Of a DNA stretch of 64,000 nucleotides, positions 9,131-17,928 are shown piece after piece; position 1 is the first letter of the stretch; each line of letters starts with the position of its first letter. The position numbers and the translations under genes are program-made. The notes under the pieces were generated by a model. It ran no database searches. It was not told the DNA's origin and saw nothing but the letters and a program-made list of their open reading frames with translations. Origin of the DNA: Maribacter antarcticus DSM 21422 (GTDB lineage Bacteria; Bacteroidota; Bacteroidia; Flavobacteriales; Flavobacteriaceae); contig NZ_JHZC01000009.1 in the NCBI RefSeq assembly GCF_000621125.1, positions 62,001 to 126,000 on the forward strand. Reading direction: 5' to 3'.

Positions 9131-9157
9131 CCTACATATCTATTTTTGCTATGTAGG
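9131..9157 (+). promoter_or_regulatory. Hairpin with a -7-like box in its loop, between mreB and mreC
   Basis: CCTACATA (9131-9138) and TATGTAGG (9150-9157) form a perfect 8-bp stem around an 11-base loop. The loop contains TATTTTTG (9141-9148), a perfect TAnnTTTG match. No T-run follows, so it is not a standard terminator. It could be an internal promoter within an inverted repeat, or an RNA element setting the MreB:MreC ratio. Confidence 0.4.
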
Positions 9158-9187
9158 AAAACAAGTATTTTGAAAATTTAGAGGTGA

Positions 9188-10003
9188 ATGCAGCAGATTA
9201 TAAATTTTCTGATTCGATATAAAACGTTTTTACTTTATATCTTTCTTCTGCTCATTGCCTTTGTATTTACGTTTCAATCTCATTCGTACCAACAGTCCAA
9301 GCTCTTAAATTCTGCCAATTATGTTTCGGGCAGTTTTTATGAATTATCCACAAACACTACTTCTTACTTTAAGCTGAGAGAAGAAAATAAAAGTTTGCTA
9401 AAGGAAAACGAAACACTGAGGCATCAACTCTACAATAAAGAAACAACCGTTATATCAAAAATAGATACCTCACTAAGCTATACCGTAGTCACTGGTCAAG
9501 TAGTTAAAAATAGTTTTTCCAATCAACGTAACTATATCACCATTAATAAAGGAAAGACAGATAATATAGCTCAGGACATGGGTGTAATTACAGATAAAGG
9601 TATTTTGGGCATTGTGGAGAACACCTCTAACGCTTTTGCATCGGTACAGAGCATACTTAATGACAAGTCAAGAATCAATGCAAAAATAAAGAACTCCAAC
9701 CATTATGGCTCTTTGGTATGGGATACAAAAAGTTACACTAAGGTTCAACTTATAGATATCCCCAGATTGGCGCCTTTAGGCATTGGCGACACTATTCTCA
9801 CCGGAGCAAGTAGCAGTATTTTTCCAGAAAATATTCCCATTGGTACCATTTCAAAATTTGATCTTGATAGTTCTAAAAGCTTCTATTTTATTGATGTAGC
9901 TCTATTTAACGATATGACGAATATCAAAAACGTGTACATCATCCAAAGTTTGAACCGCAAAGAAATCATAGAACTAGAGTTAGAAACACAAGCGGATGAT
10001 TAG
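9188..10003 (+). CDS. mreC: Rod shape-determining protein MreC
   Basis: A 271-residue protein with one N-terminal membrane segment (about residues 10-28), a short coiled coil rich in Lys/Glu/Leu (about 60-95) and a periplasmic beta-rich MreC core (from VVTGQVVKN near 98 to about 255). It bridges MreB to PBP2 and RodA in the elongasome. AGAGGTGA lies directly against the ATG, closer than a normal Shine-Dalgarno spacing. Its end overlaps mreD by 8 bases. Confidence 0.93.
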   Translation: MQQIINFLIRYKTFLLYIFLLLIAFVFTFQSHSYQQSKLLNSANYVSGSFYELSTNTTSYFKLREENKSLLKENETLRHQLYNKETTVISKIDTSLSYTVVTGQVVKNSFSNQRNYITINKGKTDNIAQDMGVITDKGILGIVENTSNAFASVQSILNDKSRINAKIKNSNHYGSLVWDTKSYTKVQLIDIPRLAPLGIGDTILTGASSSIFPENIPIGTISKFDLDSSKSFYFIDVALFNDMTNIKNVYIIQSLNRKEIIELELETQADD

Positions 10004-10505
10004 TAATTCCTTCCTCATAAACTTATTGCGATTTACACTTCTTGTTTTGGTGCAGGTACTCATATTCAATCGCCTTAATTTATTCGGATATATCAACCCG
10101 TTTATCTATGTGCTTTTTATTTACTGGTATCCTGTAAAGAAGAATAGAACAACCTTTCTAATTGTTAGTTTTCTATTGGGGTTCTTTATCGATGTTTTCT
10201 CAGACACCTTGGCTATAAATGCAGCAGCCACAGCAACCATAGCCTATTTTAGACCTGTTATCATGCGTTTTGTGTTTGGTGTTAACTATGAATTTCAAAG
10301 TTTTAAGTTAAACAGCATTACAAAGGCACAACAATTTACTTTTTTAGCGTTATTAATTGTAATACATCATGTCACCTATTTTACACTAGAAATTTTCAGC
10401 TTCGCAAACAGCTTGTTAATTTTGCAAAAAACACTAATGACGGGTCTGGCCTCCTTAGTTTTATGCCTTCTGTTCATTTCTTTGTTTAGCACTAAAAAAG
10501 AATGA
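9996..10505 (+). CDS. mreD: Rod shape-determining membrane protein MreD
   Basis: A 169-residue, very hydrophobic protein with about five membrane-spanning segments and no large soluble domain, in the position between mreC and mrdA where MreD is always found. The sequence of MreD is poorly conserved, so the call rests on length, topology and context. It overlaps mreC by 8 bases and mrdA by 4 bases, which indicates tight translational coupling. Confidence 0.88.
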   Translation: MISNSFLINLLRFTLLVLVQVLIFNRLNLFGYINPFIYVLFIYWYPVKKNRTTFLIVSFLLGFFIDVFSDTLAINAAATATIAYFRPVIMRFVFGVNYEFQSFKLNSITKAQQFTFLALLIVIHHVTYFTLEIFSFANSLLILQKTLMTGLASLVLCLLFISLFSTKKE

Positions 10506-12376
10506 GAAAAATTCTTCTTTCCTCCTTGATTGTTTTAATCGGAATTACGTTTCTGACCAGACTATCCTACCTTCAAATTTTTAGTTTTTCTCCAGATCAG
10601 GTATTGGAAGACCCAGCTATAAAACGAATTTACGATTATCCAGAACGCGGTTATATTTATGACAGAAATGGAGAATTATTAGTAGGAAACGATCCGGCCT
10701 ACGATGTCATGGTAATTCCGCGAGAAGTAAAACCCTTGGATACTTTGGAGTTTTGCGCATTGCTTGACATCGATAAGGAAAAATTCATTAAAAAATTACA
10801 AAGGGCTCGCGTGTATTCCCCTAGATTACCGTCTGTTCTGGTTCCGCAGTTATCCAAACAAGACTATGCCAAGCTTCAAGAGAAAATGCGTAAATACACA
10901 GGGTTTTATATCCAAAAACGGTCTCTACGCTATTATGATACGCCTAGTGCAGCAAATGTTCTAGGATACATCAGTGAGGTAAACGAGGGAGATTTGGCCA
11001 AGAACAAATACTATGTGCAAGGCGAACTGAAAGGTAGAACGGGTGTTGAACGGTATTATGAAGATTTATTACGAGGCAGAAAGGGAGTTCAGTACATACA
11101 GAAAGACAGATTCAATAGAGATATTGGCCCCTATAAAGAAGGTGCTCTAGATACCTTACCAGAACAAGGAAAGCAAATAAGTGTTACCCTAGACAAAACT
11201 TTACAAGAATATGGGGAACTTTTGATGAACGGTAAATGGGGTGGCATTGTTGCTATAGAACCCGCTACCGGAGAAATACTTTCCATGATTTCCGGACCTA
11301 CCTACGATCCTTCACTACTTGTAGGTCGCAAGCGATCAAAAAATTATACAAAATTATATAACGATACTATTGCAAACCCAACTTGGGATCGCTCTATACA
11401 TGCACAACAACCTCCAGGGTCACCTTTTAAAACCTTAAACGCCCTAATTGCACTCCAGGAAGGAGTTATGGATGTATCAACAACCGTAAGATGCTACAAC
11501 GGCTTTTATGTAGGCAGAAAGAAAAGAGGCTGCCATTGCGGTGGTGGCTCACGAACTATGGTAGATGGAATTTACAAATCATGCAACGCCTATTTCGCTG
11601 AAACATTTCGTAAAATATATGAAAAGTATGAGACTACGGACGAAGGTATGGATGTGTGGGAAAAACATATGAAAAGCTTTGGGCTAGGTAATTACCTAGG
11701 GTACGATTTGCCTTTTGGACAAAAAGGAAGGATTCCAAATAAGGAGTACTACGACAAATGGTACGGCGATAATCGATGGAGCTCCTCCTATATTATTTCC
11801 AATGCCATAGGACAAGGAGAGATACTCGCCACCCCTGTACAGCTGGCCAATATGACGGCAGCCATAGCGAACAAAGGTTATTACTATACCCCACACATCC
11901 TAAAAAAGATTGAGGGAAAACCAATTAATAATCCTAAGTTCACTGAAGTAAAAAAAACAACTATAAACAAAGAGCACTTTGAGCCTATAATCGAAGGAAT
12001 GACAAAAGTATTTACAAGTCCTGGTGGTACTGCGAGATGGCTTCAAATTCCGGGAATAACTACCGCCGGTAAAACTGGTACTGCGGAAAATTTCACAAAA
12101 ATCGATGGCGTACGTACCCAGCTAACAGATCACTCTGTTTTTATCGCATTTGCGCCCGTGGAGAACCCAAAAATAGCCATTGCCGTGTATATAGAAAATG
12201 GATATTATGGATCACGCTATGCTGGACATATTGCTTCTTTAATGATCGAAAAATATCTCAATGGAGATGTCACTAGAAAAAATCTAGAAAAAAAGATGTT
12301 AGATAAAACGTTGGAACGTGAATACGCGAAACCATACAGTGGCGAGGAGTTCAAGATAAACGAGTATGTCTGGTAG
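10502..12376 (+). CDS. mrdA: Penicillin-binding protein 2 (elongasome transpeptidase)
   Basis: A 624-residue class B PBP that cross-links peptidoglycan during cell elongation. It has an N-terminal membrane anchor (residues 5-24), a dimerisation/pedestal domain (about 50-215, with ERGYIYDRNG near 48) and a transpeptidase domain. The active-site motifs are all present: SPFK with catalytic Ser307 and Lys310, SCN at 360-362 and KTG at 524-526. It overlaps mreD by 4 bases and rodA by 11. A Cys-containing stretch (GCHCGGGS, about 341-348) just before the SxN motif is a notable detail. Confidence 0.96.
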   Translation: MRKILLSSLIVLIGITFLTRLSYLQIFSFSPDQVLEDPAIKRIYDYPERGYIYDRNGELLVGNDPAYDVMVIPREVKPLDTLEFCALLDIDKEKFIKKLQRARVYSPRLPSVLVPQLSKQDYAKLQEKMRKYTGFYIQKRSLRYYDTPSAANVLGYISEVNEGDLAKNKYYVQGELKGRTGVERYYEDLLRGRKGVQYIQKDRFNRDIGPYKEGALDTLPEQGKQISVTLDKTLQEYGELLMNGKWGGIVAIEPATGEILSMISGPTYDPSLLVGRKRSKNYTKLYNDTIANPTWDRSIHAQQPPGSPFKTLNALIALQEGVMDVSTTVRCYNGFYVGRKKRGCHCGGGSRTMVDGIYKSCNAYFAETFRKIYEKYETTDEGMDVWEKHMKSFGLGNYLGYDLPFGQKGRIPNKEYYDKWYGDNRWSSSYIISNAIGQGEILATPVQLANMTAAIANKGYYYTPHILKKIEGKPINNPKFTEVKKTTINKEHFEPIIEGMTKVFTSPGGTARWLQIPGITTAGKTGTAENFTKIDGVRTQLTDHSVFIAFAPVENPKIAIAVYIENGYYGSRYAGHIASLMIEKYLNGDVTRKNLEKKMLDKTLEREYAKPYSGEEFKINEYVW

Positions 12377-13649
12377 AAGTATACTAAAACGTATAGATTG
12401 GATAAGCGTTGTTATCTATTTGGCCTTAGTGACCATTGGTTGGAGTAACATTTATTCCAGTACTTTTACGGAAAGCCAAACATCCTTATTCAACTTTGGC
12501 ACCTTGCACGGTAAACAATTCTTTTTTATCTGTGTGAGCATCGTTGCCATTGTTATTGTAATGGCATTGGAGGTTAATTTTTACGAGCGTTTTTCAAGTA
12601 TCTTTTATTTAATTTCCATGCTGTCCCTTCTGGGTCTTTTTGTATTTGGAAAAACCATTGCCGGCGCAACATCGTGGTATAGTTTGGGATTTATGAATTT
12701 TCAACCCTCAGAGCTTGCAAAAATAGCTACGGCATTGGCTCTCGCTAAATACCTGAGCGACATCCAAACAGACATAAAACGTAGAAAAGACCAGCTATAT
12801 GCTTTGTTGATCATCATTATACCTACGCTTTTAATTATTCCACAGCCCGATCCGGGTAGTGCTTTGGTATTCTTTGCACTCATTTTTGTTATATTCAGAG
12901 AAGGGCTTCCCTTATTCTACCTAGGTATAGGATTTACGTTGATTATGGTTTTTGTTACCACCCTTATGTTCGGAACCATTTGGATAACCATAGCACTTGC
13001 CCTACTCATTATTCTTATGTACGCCTTAAAAAGAAAAAGCTTTAAGATACCGATGATTCCAGTTTCCTTAATCTCATTGGCTATTATCCTATTCTCGCTT
13101 TCAGTAAACTTTGTTTTCAACAATGTATTTGAACAAAGACATAGAGACCGTTTTGGTCTATGGCTACGTTTAGAAAAAGATCCTGACAAATTAGAAGAGA
13201 TACGTAAAACGATAGGCTACAACACCTATCAATCCGAAAAAGCAATCGAGTCTGGTGGTTTTTTTGGCAAGGGATTTCTAGAAGGCACACGCACAAAAGG
13301 GGACTTTGTGCCAGAACAACATACCGACTATATTTTTAGCACAGTTGGGGAAGAATGGGGGTTTATCGGCACCGCTACAGTAGTATTGTTATTTTCTTTT
13401 TTATTATTAAGACTTATTTCTTTGGCCGAACGTCAAAAAAATGCTTTTGCCAGAATGTACGGTTATGGTGTTATATCTGTTTTATTCATACATTACTTCA
13501 TAAACATAGGTATGGTAATTGGCGTATTGCCTACCATAGGTATTCCCCTACCTTTTTTTAGCTACGGCGGGTCTGGATTGTTATTCTTCACCATATTACT
13601 GTTCGTATTCTTAAAAATGGACACCAATAGGCTAAAAGAAAATTTCTAG
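12366..13649 (+). CDS. rodA: SEDS peptidoglycan glycosyltransferase RodA
   Basis: A 427-residue polytopic protein of the SEDS family (about ten membrane segments) that polymerises lipid II during elongation together with PBP2. Family landmarks are FQPSELAK near 118, QPDPGSALVF near 162, the large periplasmic loop with GFLEGTRTKGDFVPEQHTDY near 300-320, and SYGGSGLLFF near 399. A loop insertion around residues 255-285 is relatively long. The stop codon overlaps the convergent endonuclease stop in a CTAG palindrome. Confidence 0.95.
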   Translation: MSGRSILKRIDWISVVIYLALVTIGWSNIYSSTFTESQTSLFNFGTLHGKQFFFICVSIVAIVIVMALEVNFYERFSSIFYLISMLSLLGLFVFGKTIAGATSWYSLGFMNFQPSELAKIATALALAKYLSDIQTDIKRRKDQLYALLIIIIPTLLIIPQPDPGSALVFFALIFVIFREGLPLFYLGIGFTLIMVFVTTLMFGTIWITIALALLIILMYALKRKSFKIPMIPVSLISLAIILFSLSVNFVFNNVFEQRHRDRFGLWLRLEKDPDKLEEIRKTIGYNTYQSEKAIESGGFFGKGFLEGTRTKGDFVPEQHTDYIFSTVGEEWGFIGTATVVLLFSFLLLRLISLAERQKNAFARMYGYGVISVLFIHYFINIGMVIGVLPTIGIPLPFFSYGGSGLLFFTILLFVFLKMDTNRLKENF

Positions 13650-14458
13650 AACTTCCAATTATTTAATACAACGTTGCGTTCTATACTTGCTTGTGCTCCC
13701 TTGTTTATTTCGTAAAAAAAATCAATTCCAGTAAGTTCCTCAATTCGGTCTAAGGGAACTACAAATTTTTGTAAAGGTTTGTTTTGCTCTTCCCCTTTCA
13801 TCAAAAAAGCCAATACGTCTAAGTCGCCCTTGTTTTCCTTGGCAATCACCTTATAAAAATAATCAGGTACAGCGACGTCCTCATCCCCTATTTCATCCAA
13901 TCCTGTAACTAATATACCCCCTGTAATAATATACAGCGTCTTGTAACGCTTAGCCCATTTACGGGTCTGCATCTCTAATCTATTCCATACACCAGCATTA
14001 AACTCATGATTTTGTGGACTTATATTACTCGTATAAAATGTTTCGTCATAGGCTTGCTTCGAAAACCTACGGTCACCTGCTGGCACGAGATGCCCACGAT
14101 CATAACCAGACCCTTTATAGTTACGCCAATCAGCAGATTTTGTGCTCACATAAGGGTCCTCTATAAAATAAGGCCGTTCTCTATCGTCATAAGTTAAGTG
14201 TTCTTTTTGTAGCGCGTAGGCGACCCATTCTGCCTGCTCATACCGTTCGTTGTAAGAGAGAGAGAAATGGGAATGCTGAACTATTTCACCCGTAGTAGTA
14301 GAAGGAAGATAATCAGATGGAAAGGCATTATCCGCAATAGGACGTTCACTTTCAGAGTAGGTGTCTGGTGTGTAAAAATTCTCGAAAAGCCAAAAGCCTA
14401 GCATACACAGGCCTATTAAAACGGTATAAATGGTTCTATTTTTTGAGTACGTACGCAT
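13646..14458 (-). CDS. DNA/RNA non-specific endonuclease (NucA/EndoG family), membrane-anchored or exported
   Basis: A 270-residue protein with a hydrophobic N-terminal segment (residues 10-25) that could be a signal anchor, and a beta-beta-alpha-metal nuclease domain. The catalytic motif is DRGHLVPAGD near residue 120, where the His is the general base; NHEFNAGVWNRLE near 152 supplies the metal-binding Asn and the conserved helix. It degrades DNA and RNA outside the cytoplasm, perhaps for nutrients or biofilm DNA. It is convergent with rodA and shares four bases with it. A -7 element sits 4 bases before its ATG. Confidence 0.88.
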   Translation of the reverse strand: MRTYSKNRTIYTVLIGLCMLGFWLFENFYTPDTYSESERPIADNAFPSDYLPSTTTGEIVQHSHFSLSYNERYEQAEWVAYALQKEHLTYDDRERPYFIEDPYVSTKSADWRNYKGSGYDRGHLVPAGDRRFSKQAYDETFYTSNISPQNHEFNAGVWNRLEMQTRKWAKRYKTLYIITGGILVTGLDEIGDEDVAVPDYFYKVIAKENKGDLDVLAFLMKGEEQNKPLQKFVVPLDRIEELTGIDFFYEINKGAQASIERNVVLNNWKF

Positions 14459-14462
14459 TGTT

Positions 14463-14481
14463 CAAATTTAGCTTAATTTTG
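14463..14481. promoter_or_regulatory. Back-to-back divergent -7 elements (endonuclease and msrB)
   Basis: On the minus strand TAAATTTG (14470-14463) lies 4 bases before the endonuclease ATG. On the plus strand TAATTTTG (14474-14481) lies 66 bases before the msrB ATG. Both are perfect TAnnTTTG matches and only three bases separate them, so the two directions may compete for sigma factor. Neither has a TTG at the ideal -33 distance. Confidence 0.4.
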
Positions 14482-14547
14482 TAAGAATTGAGGTTCTGAT
14501 ACGACCAATAGAGTAGCTGAAAAAAAATTAAAAAGAAAGAAAAACTT

Positions 14548-15000
14548 ATGATTATTACTTGGAAAGATGTTATTCATTTTTCGGTTAGCGGCAATCCCGT
14601 TCCCGATAAAAGAGTAGAAAAAACTGAAAACGAATGGGCAGCACTATTGACACCCGAACAGTTTAGAATTACCAGAAAAAAAGGAACTGAAGCACCACAT
14701 TCTGGAGCCCTATGTAGTGCCCACGACGCAGGTAAATACGAATGTATTTGCTGTAGTACGCCCCTTTTCGATTCTACCATTAAATTTGAATCAGGAACCG
14801 GATGGCCAAGCTTTACCCAACCCATAACGCAAAACGCCATAAAGTATTTTAAGGACAGTTCTTTTGGAATGGTGCGTGTTGAAGTGCTTTGCAATACCTG
14901 TGACGCTCACCTTGGACATGTTTTCCCAGACGGACCAGAGCCAAGCGGTCTTCGTTATTGCATTAATTCAGAATCCATGAACATAACGAAGTCGGAATAA
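14548..15000 (+). CDS. msrB: Peptide-methionine (R)-S-oxide reductase
   Basis: A 150-residue MsrB that repairs oxidised Met-R-SO in proteins. Catalytic Cys138 lies in RYCINS. The structural zinc site is formed by the ECICC (66-69) and CNTC (115-118) pairs. Cys56 in the GALC segment is the likely resolving Cys. GTGWPSF near 83 is the substrate pocket. There is no signal peptide, so it is cytosolic. msrA starts two bases after the stop, which makes a two-gene methionine sulfoxide repair operon. Confidence 0.95.
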   Translation: MIITWKDVIHFSVSGNPVPDKRVEKTENEWAALLTPEQFRITRKKGTEAPHSGALCSAHDAGKYECICCSTPLFDSTIKFESGTGWPSFTQPITQNAIKYFKDSSFGMVRVEVLCNTCDAHLGHVFPDGPEPSGLRYCINSESMNITKSE

Positions 15001-15001
15001 T

Positions 15002-15544
15002 ATGCAAAATAAAATTAGTGAGGTTGCTACCCTAGGCGGTGGTTGCTTCTGGTGCACGGAAGCCGTTTTTCAAGAAGTAAAAGGAGTCTCCTTGGTAGTC
15101 TCTGGTTATACAGGTGGCGCAGCTCCGGGCAGACCAACATATAGGGAGATTTGTTCAGGACTAACAGGACATGCAGAAGTGGTTCAAATCACCTACAACC
15201 CGACCATAATTTCCTTTGCGGATATACTAATGATTTTCATGACCACCCACGACCCTACCACGTTAAATAGACAAGGGGCAGATGTGGGAACACAGTATCG
15301 TTCGGTTATCTACTATTATAACCCAGAACAACAGAAAGTTGCCCAAGCAGTAGTAGTAGAAATAGACACCTATTTCGAAAATCCTGTTATCACTGAAATT
15401 AGTCCTATGGGAATTTTCTACAATGCAGAGAAGGACCACCAAGATTATTATAAGAATAATACGTCACAAGGATATTGCCAAGTAGTCATTAACCCTAAGT
15501 TAGCAAGGTTACGGAAACTTCATGGGGATAAATTGAAGTCGTAG
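15002..15544 (+). CDS. msrA: Peptide-methionine (S)-S-oxide reductase
   Basis: A 180-residue MsrA, the stereo-partner of MsrB. The motif GGCFWCTEAVF carries catalytic Cys15. Further family landmarks are GYTGG near 39, GHAEVVQI near 58 and YYNPEQQ near 105. The usual C-terminal resolving Cys region is short and ends LRKLHGDKLKS, so recycling may use Cys18 or another partner. It is the second gene of the msrB-msrA operon and ends just before a strong bidirectional terminator. Confidence 0.95.
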   Translation: MQNKISEVATLGGGCFWCTEAVFQEVKGVSLVVSGYTGGAAPGRPTYREICSGLTGHAEVVQITYNPTIISFADILMIFMTTHDPTTLNRQGADVGTQYRSVIYYYNPEQQKVAQAVVVEIDTYFENPVITEISPMGIFYNAEKDHQDYYKNNTSQGYCQVVINPKLARLRKLHGDKLKS

Positions 15545-15584
15545 AATTAAAAGAGCCACTTCAAAAGAAGTGGCTCTTTTAATT
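15545..15584. terminator. Bidirectional intrinsic terminator between msrA and the Prc-type protease
   Basis: A perfect 18-bp inverted repeat with a four-A loop (15563-15566). The left arm runs AATTAAAAGAGCC... and the right arm ends ...GGCTCTTTTAATT. The A-rich start and T-rich end give a U-tract on both strands, as expected between convergent genes. Confidence 0.9.
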
Positions 15585-15599
15585 AAAACCAGATGTTTG

Positions 15600-17744
15600 T
15601 TAGTTTTTTACACTACTAGCCAACTTCATATTTTTAATGTTGTTCATTTTCAAATCTTCTAAGACGTTCACTGCTTCCTCTACGTAAACATCTTTAGCCA
15701 AATTCTTGTGCCAACGATCTCTCTTTTCACGTAAAACGGAATCTTGCGTAAACAACTCCTGTTCGTACTTTAAAGATTCAAAGGTTAGCTTGGAATCATA
15801 ATCAGAAAGTTTTTTATAGAAGTCAGAATGCTCTCTATCCTTTTCTTGTTCTTCCTTATACGTTTTGTAATTAAGTGAAATATCGGTTTCGTCCTGCTCA
15901 GCTTTCAACCATTTTGCATTTTCCTCAATTAGTTTCATTTGAGGATTTCCTTCCATACGCTTCTTACTATTTTCAATAGTCTTGTCATAATCTATATACC
16001 CGTCCCATAACGTATATTCTGCAGGAGAAATCTTATCCCATTTTAACGGGTTGGACTGATCTTTTTCACCCAAATCTATATAACTGTATTTGTCCGGGAC
16101 TACAACATCACTCTTAACACCTTCTAGCTGGGTAGAACCACCGTTTATTCGGTAGAATTTTTGTGTTGTTAATTTAATGGCACCTAAATCCCCGTGTTCG
16201 TTACTACGCACAATGTTCGACAAAGGAATTACGTTTTGCACGGTACCTTTTCCAAAAGTCTGTTTACTCCCTATAACGATACCTCTTTTGTAATCCTGCA
16301 TTGCTGCTGCCAATATTTCTGATGCCGATGCGGATAGCTCATTTACTAGAATTACCAGAGGTCCATCCCACTGCACCCTTTCATCTTTATCATCATACAC
16401 ATCTTTCTTCTCACCACCAGAACGTACTTGAACAACAGGACCATCCTTAATGAATAAACCTGCCATTTCTACTACCGTTTTTAAAGACCCGCCTCCATTG
16501 TCCCTAAGGTCCAAAATTAGCCCTTCCGCGCCTTCCTGCTTTAAGCGTTCTACTTCCTTGGCTACATCTGAAGCGGCATTTCGATTACTGTAATCCTCAA
16601 AGTCGACATAAAACTTAGGCAAATTGATGATGCCAAATTTCTCTTCCCCCTTAAGGATATAGGCAGACTTGGCATAGGATTCTTCAAGCTCCACCACATC
16701 CCTTGTTAGTGAAACCACATCCAAAGACCCATCTACTTTTTTCACCGTAAGGTCTACAATAGTACCTTGTGCACCCTTTATCAATTTAATGGCGTCATCC
16801 AAACGCATGCCCACAATATTAATGGGTTCTTCGCCATTTTGGCCAACTTTAATTATTTCATCGCCTACCTCTAAACTCCCATCTCTCCAAACAGGACCGC
16901 CAGAAATGACTTCCACAATTTTTGCTCCTTCTGGTTTTTTTTGTAGTCGGGCTCCAATACCTTCAAATTTACCTGACATACTTACATCAAAACGTTCTTT
17001 GTCCTCTGGTCCAAAATAAAAGGTATGCGGATCAAACTCGTCAACAATGGTATTGATATATTGTTCGAACCAATCCTTACGTTCCAAATCGCTCACAAAA
17101 TCAAAAAACTCATCCAGCGTTGCCTCTGTTGACTCCCTAGCTTCTTTCTCTGCTTCCTCAGGACTATGTGCACCATGGTCATGATCATCAAATACTCCGG
17201 ATTCATCTTTCTTTTCCGCATGCGTTAGTTTAGAATCAAAGGTGCCTAAAGTAGCATACTTTAATTGCTTTCTCCATCGTTCTTGCAGTTTCTTTTTACT
17301 AGAAACAAAAGATTCTTCATCATATTTTATACTGATACTTTCATCATCATTATAATCAAAAGGTGACTTGAGTACCTCTTTATAGACCCCCTTGGCATCA
17401 TCCATACGCTCCATCAACCTTGCATATACCACATTAAAAAAAGTAATATCTGTATTCTTGATTTGATCGTCTATCTGAAACTTGTACTGCTCAAATTCAG
17501 CGATATCAGAAGCAAGAAAATACCGTTTTGTAGGATCTACAACATCGATAAAATCTTCAAAAACGCTTACCGAAAAATCATCGTTGATTAGCTTTGGTTC
17601 GTAATGTCCTTTTTCTAAGACGTAGGTAATAAGGTCTAACAACAATTTATCCTTATCATCGTTCTCAAAAGATTTATTGGTAAAACTGCAAGAAGCAACA
17701 GCCACTAACAATCCTACAGAAATGTAGACTAAATTTCTTTTCAT
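15600..17744 (-). CDS. Carboxy-terminal processing periplasmic protease (Prc/Tsp-like, S41A)
   Basis: A protein of about 714 residues with a lipoprotein-type signal (hydrophobic stretch ending VASC). It has an N-terminal Prc helical domain, a PDZ domain (GIGARLQKKPEG to about GTIVDLTV) and the S41 protease core. The catalytic Ser (about 482 in the longer frame) lies in LSASASEI and Lys (about 508) in FGKGTVQ. The C-terminal DUF3340-like helical region is present, as in E. coli Prc. Near residue 190-203 there is a His/acidic insertion (DDHDHGAHSPEE). It probably processes periplasmic or lipoprotein substrates. The frame is open to 17771; I prefer the ATG at 17744, which starts MKRNLVYISVG and gives a normal signal peptide. 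Confidence 0.93.
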   Translation of the reverse strand: MKRNLVYISVGLLVAVASCSFTNKSFENDDKDKLLLDLITYVLEKGHYEPKLINDDFSVSVFEDFIDVVDPTKRYFLASDIAEFEQYKFQIDDQIKNTDITFFNVVYARLMERMDDAKGVYKEVLKSPFDYNDDESISIKYDEESFVSSKKKLQERWRKQLKYATLGTFDSKLTHAEKKDESGVFDDHDHGAHSPEEAEKEARESTEATLDEFFDFVSDLERKDWFEQYINTIVDEFDPHTFYFGPEDKERFDVSMSGKFEGIGARLQKKPEGAKIVEVISGGPVWRDGSLEVGDEIIKVGQNGEEPINIVGMRLDDAIKLIKGAQGTIVDLTVKKVDGSLDVVSLTRDVVELEESYAKSAYILKGEEKFGIINLPKFYVDFEDYSNRNAASDVAKEVERLKQEGAEGLILDLRDNGGGSLKTVVEMAGLFIKDGPVVQVRSGGEKKDVYDDKDERVQWDGPLVILVNELSASASEILAAAMQDYKRGIVIGSKQTFGKGTVQNVIPLSNIVRSNEHGDLGAIKLTTQKFYRINGGSTQLEGVKSDVVVPDKYSYIDLGEKDQSNPLKWDKISPAEYTLWDGYIDYDKTIENSKKRMEGNPQMKLIEENAKWLKAEQDETDISLNYKTYKEEQEKDREHSDFYKKLSDYDSKLTFESLKYEQELFTQDSVLREKRDRWHKNLAKDVYVEEAVNVLEDLKMNNIKNMKLASSVKN

Positions 17745-17928
17745 AAAACTATTTTTTATTTTTTTTTTCAAAATTTTTGGGGTTTAAATACTTCTTTTTC
17801 TAAGCTATAATTCCCTAAGATAAAGAAAAAACCATGCCAACTTTGCAACATGTCTTTAAATTTTTGTTAAACGGTACGCTCTTCCAATCCTGTATAAAAA
17901 CGTATTTTTACCTTACAAAGTATATCAC

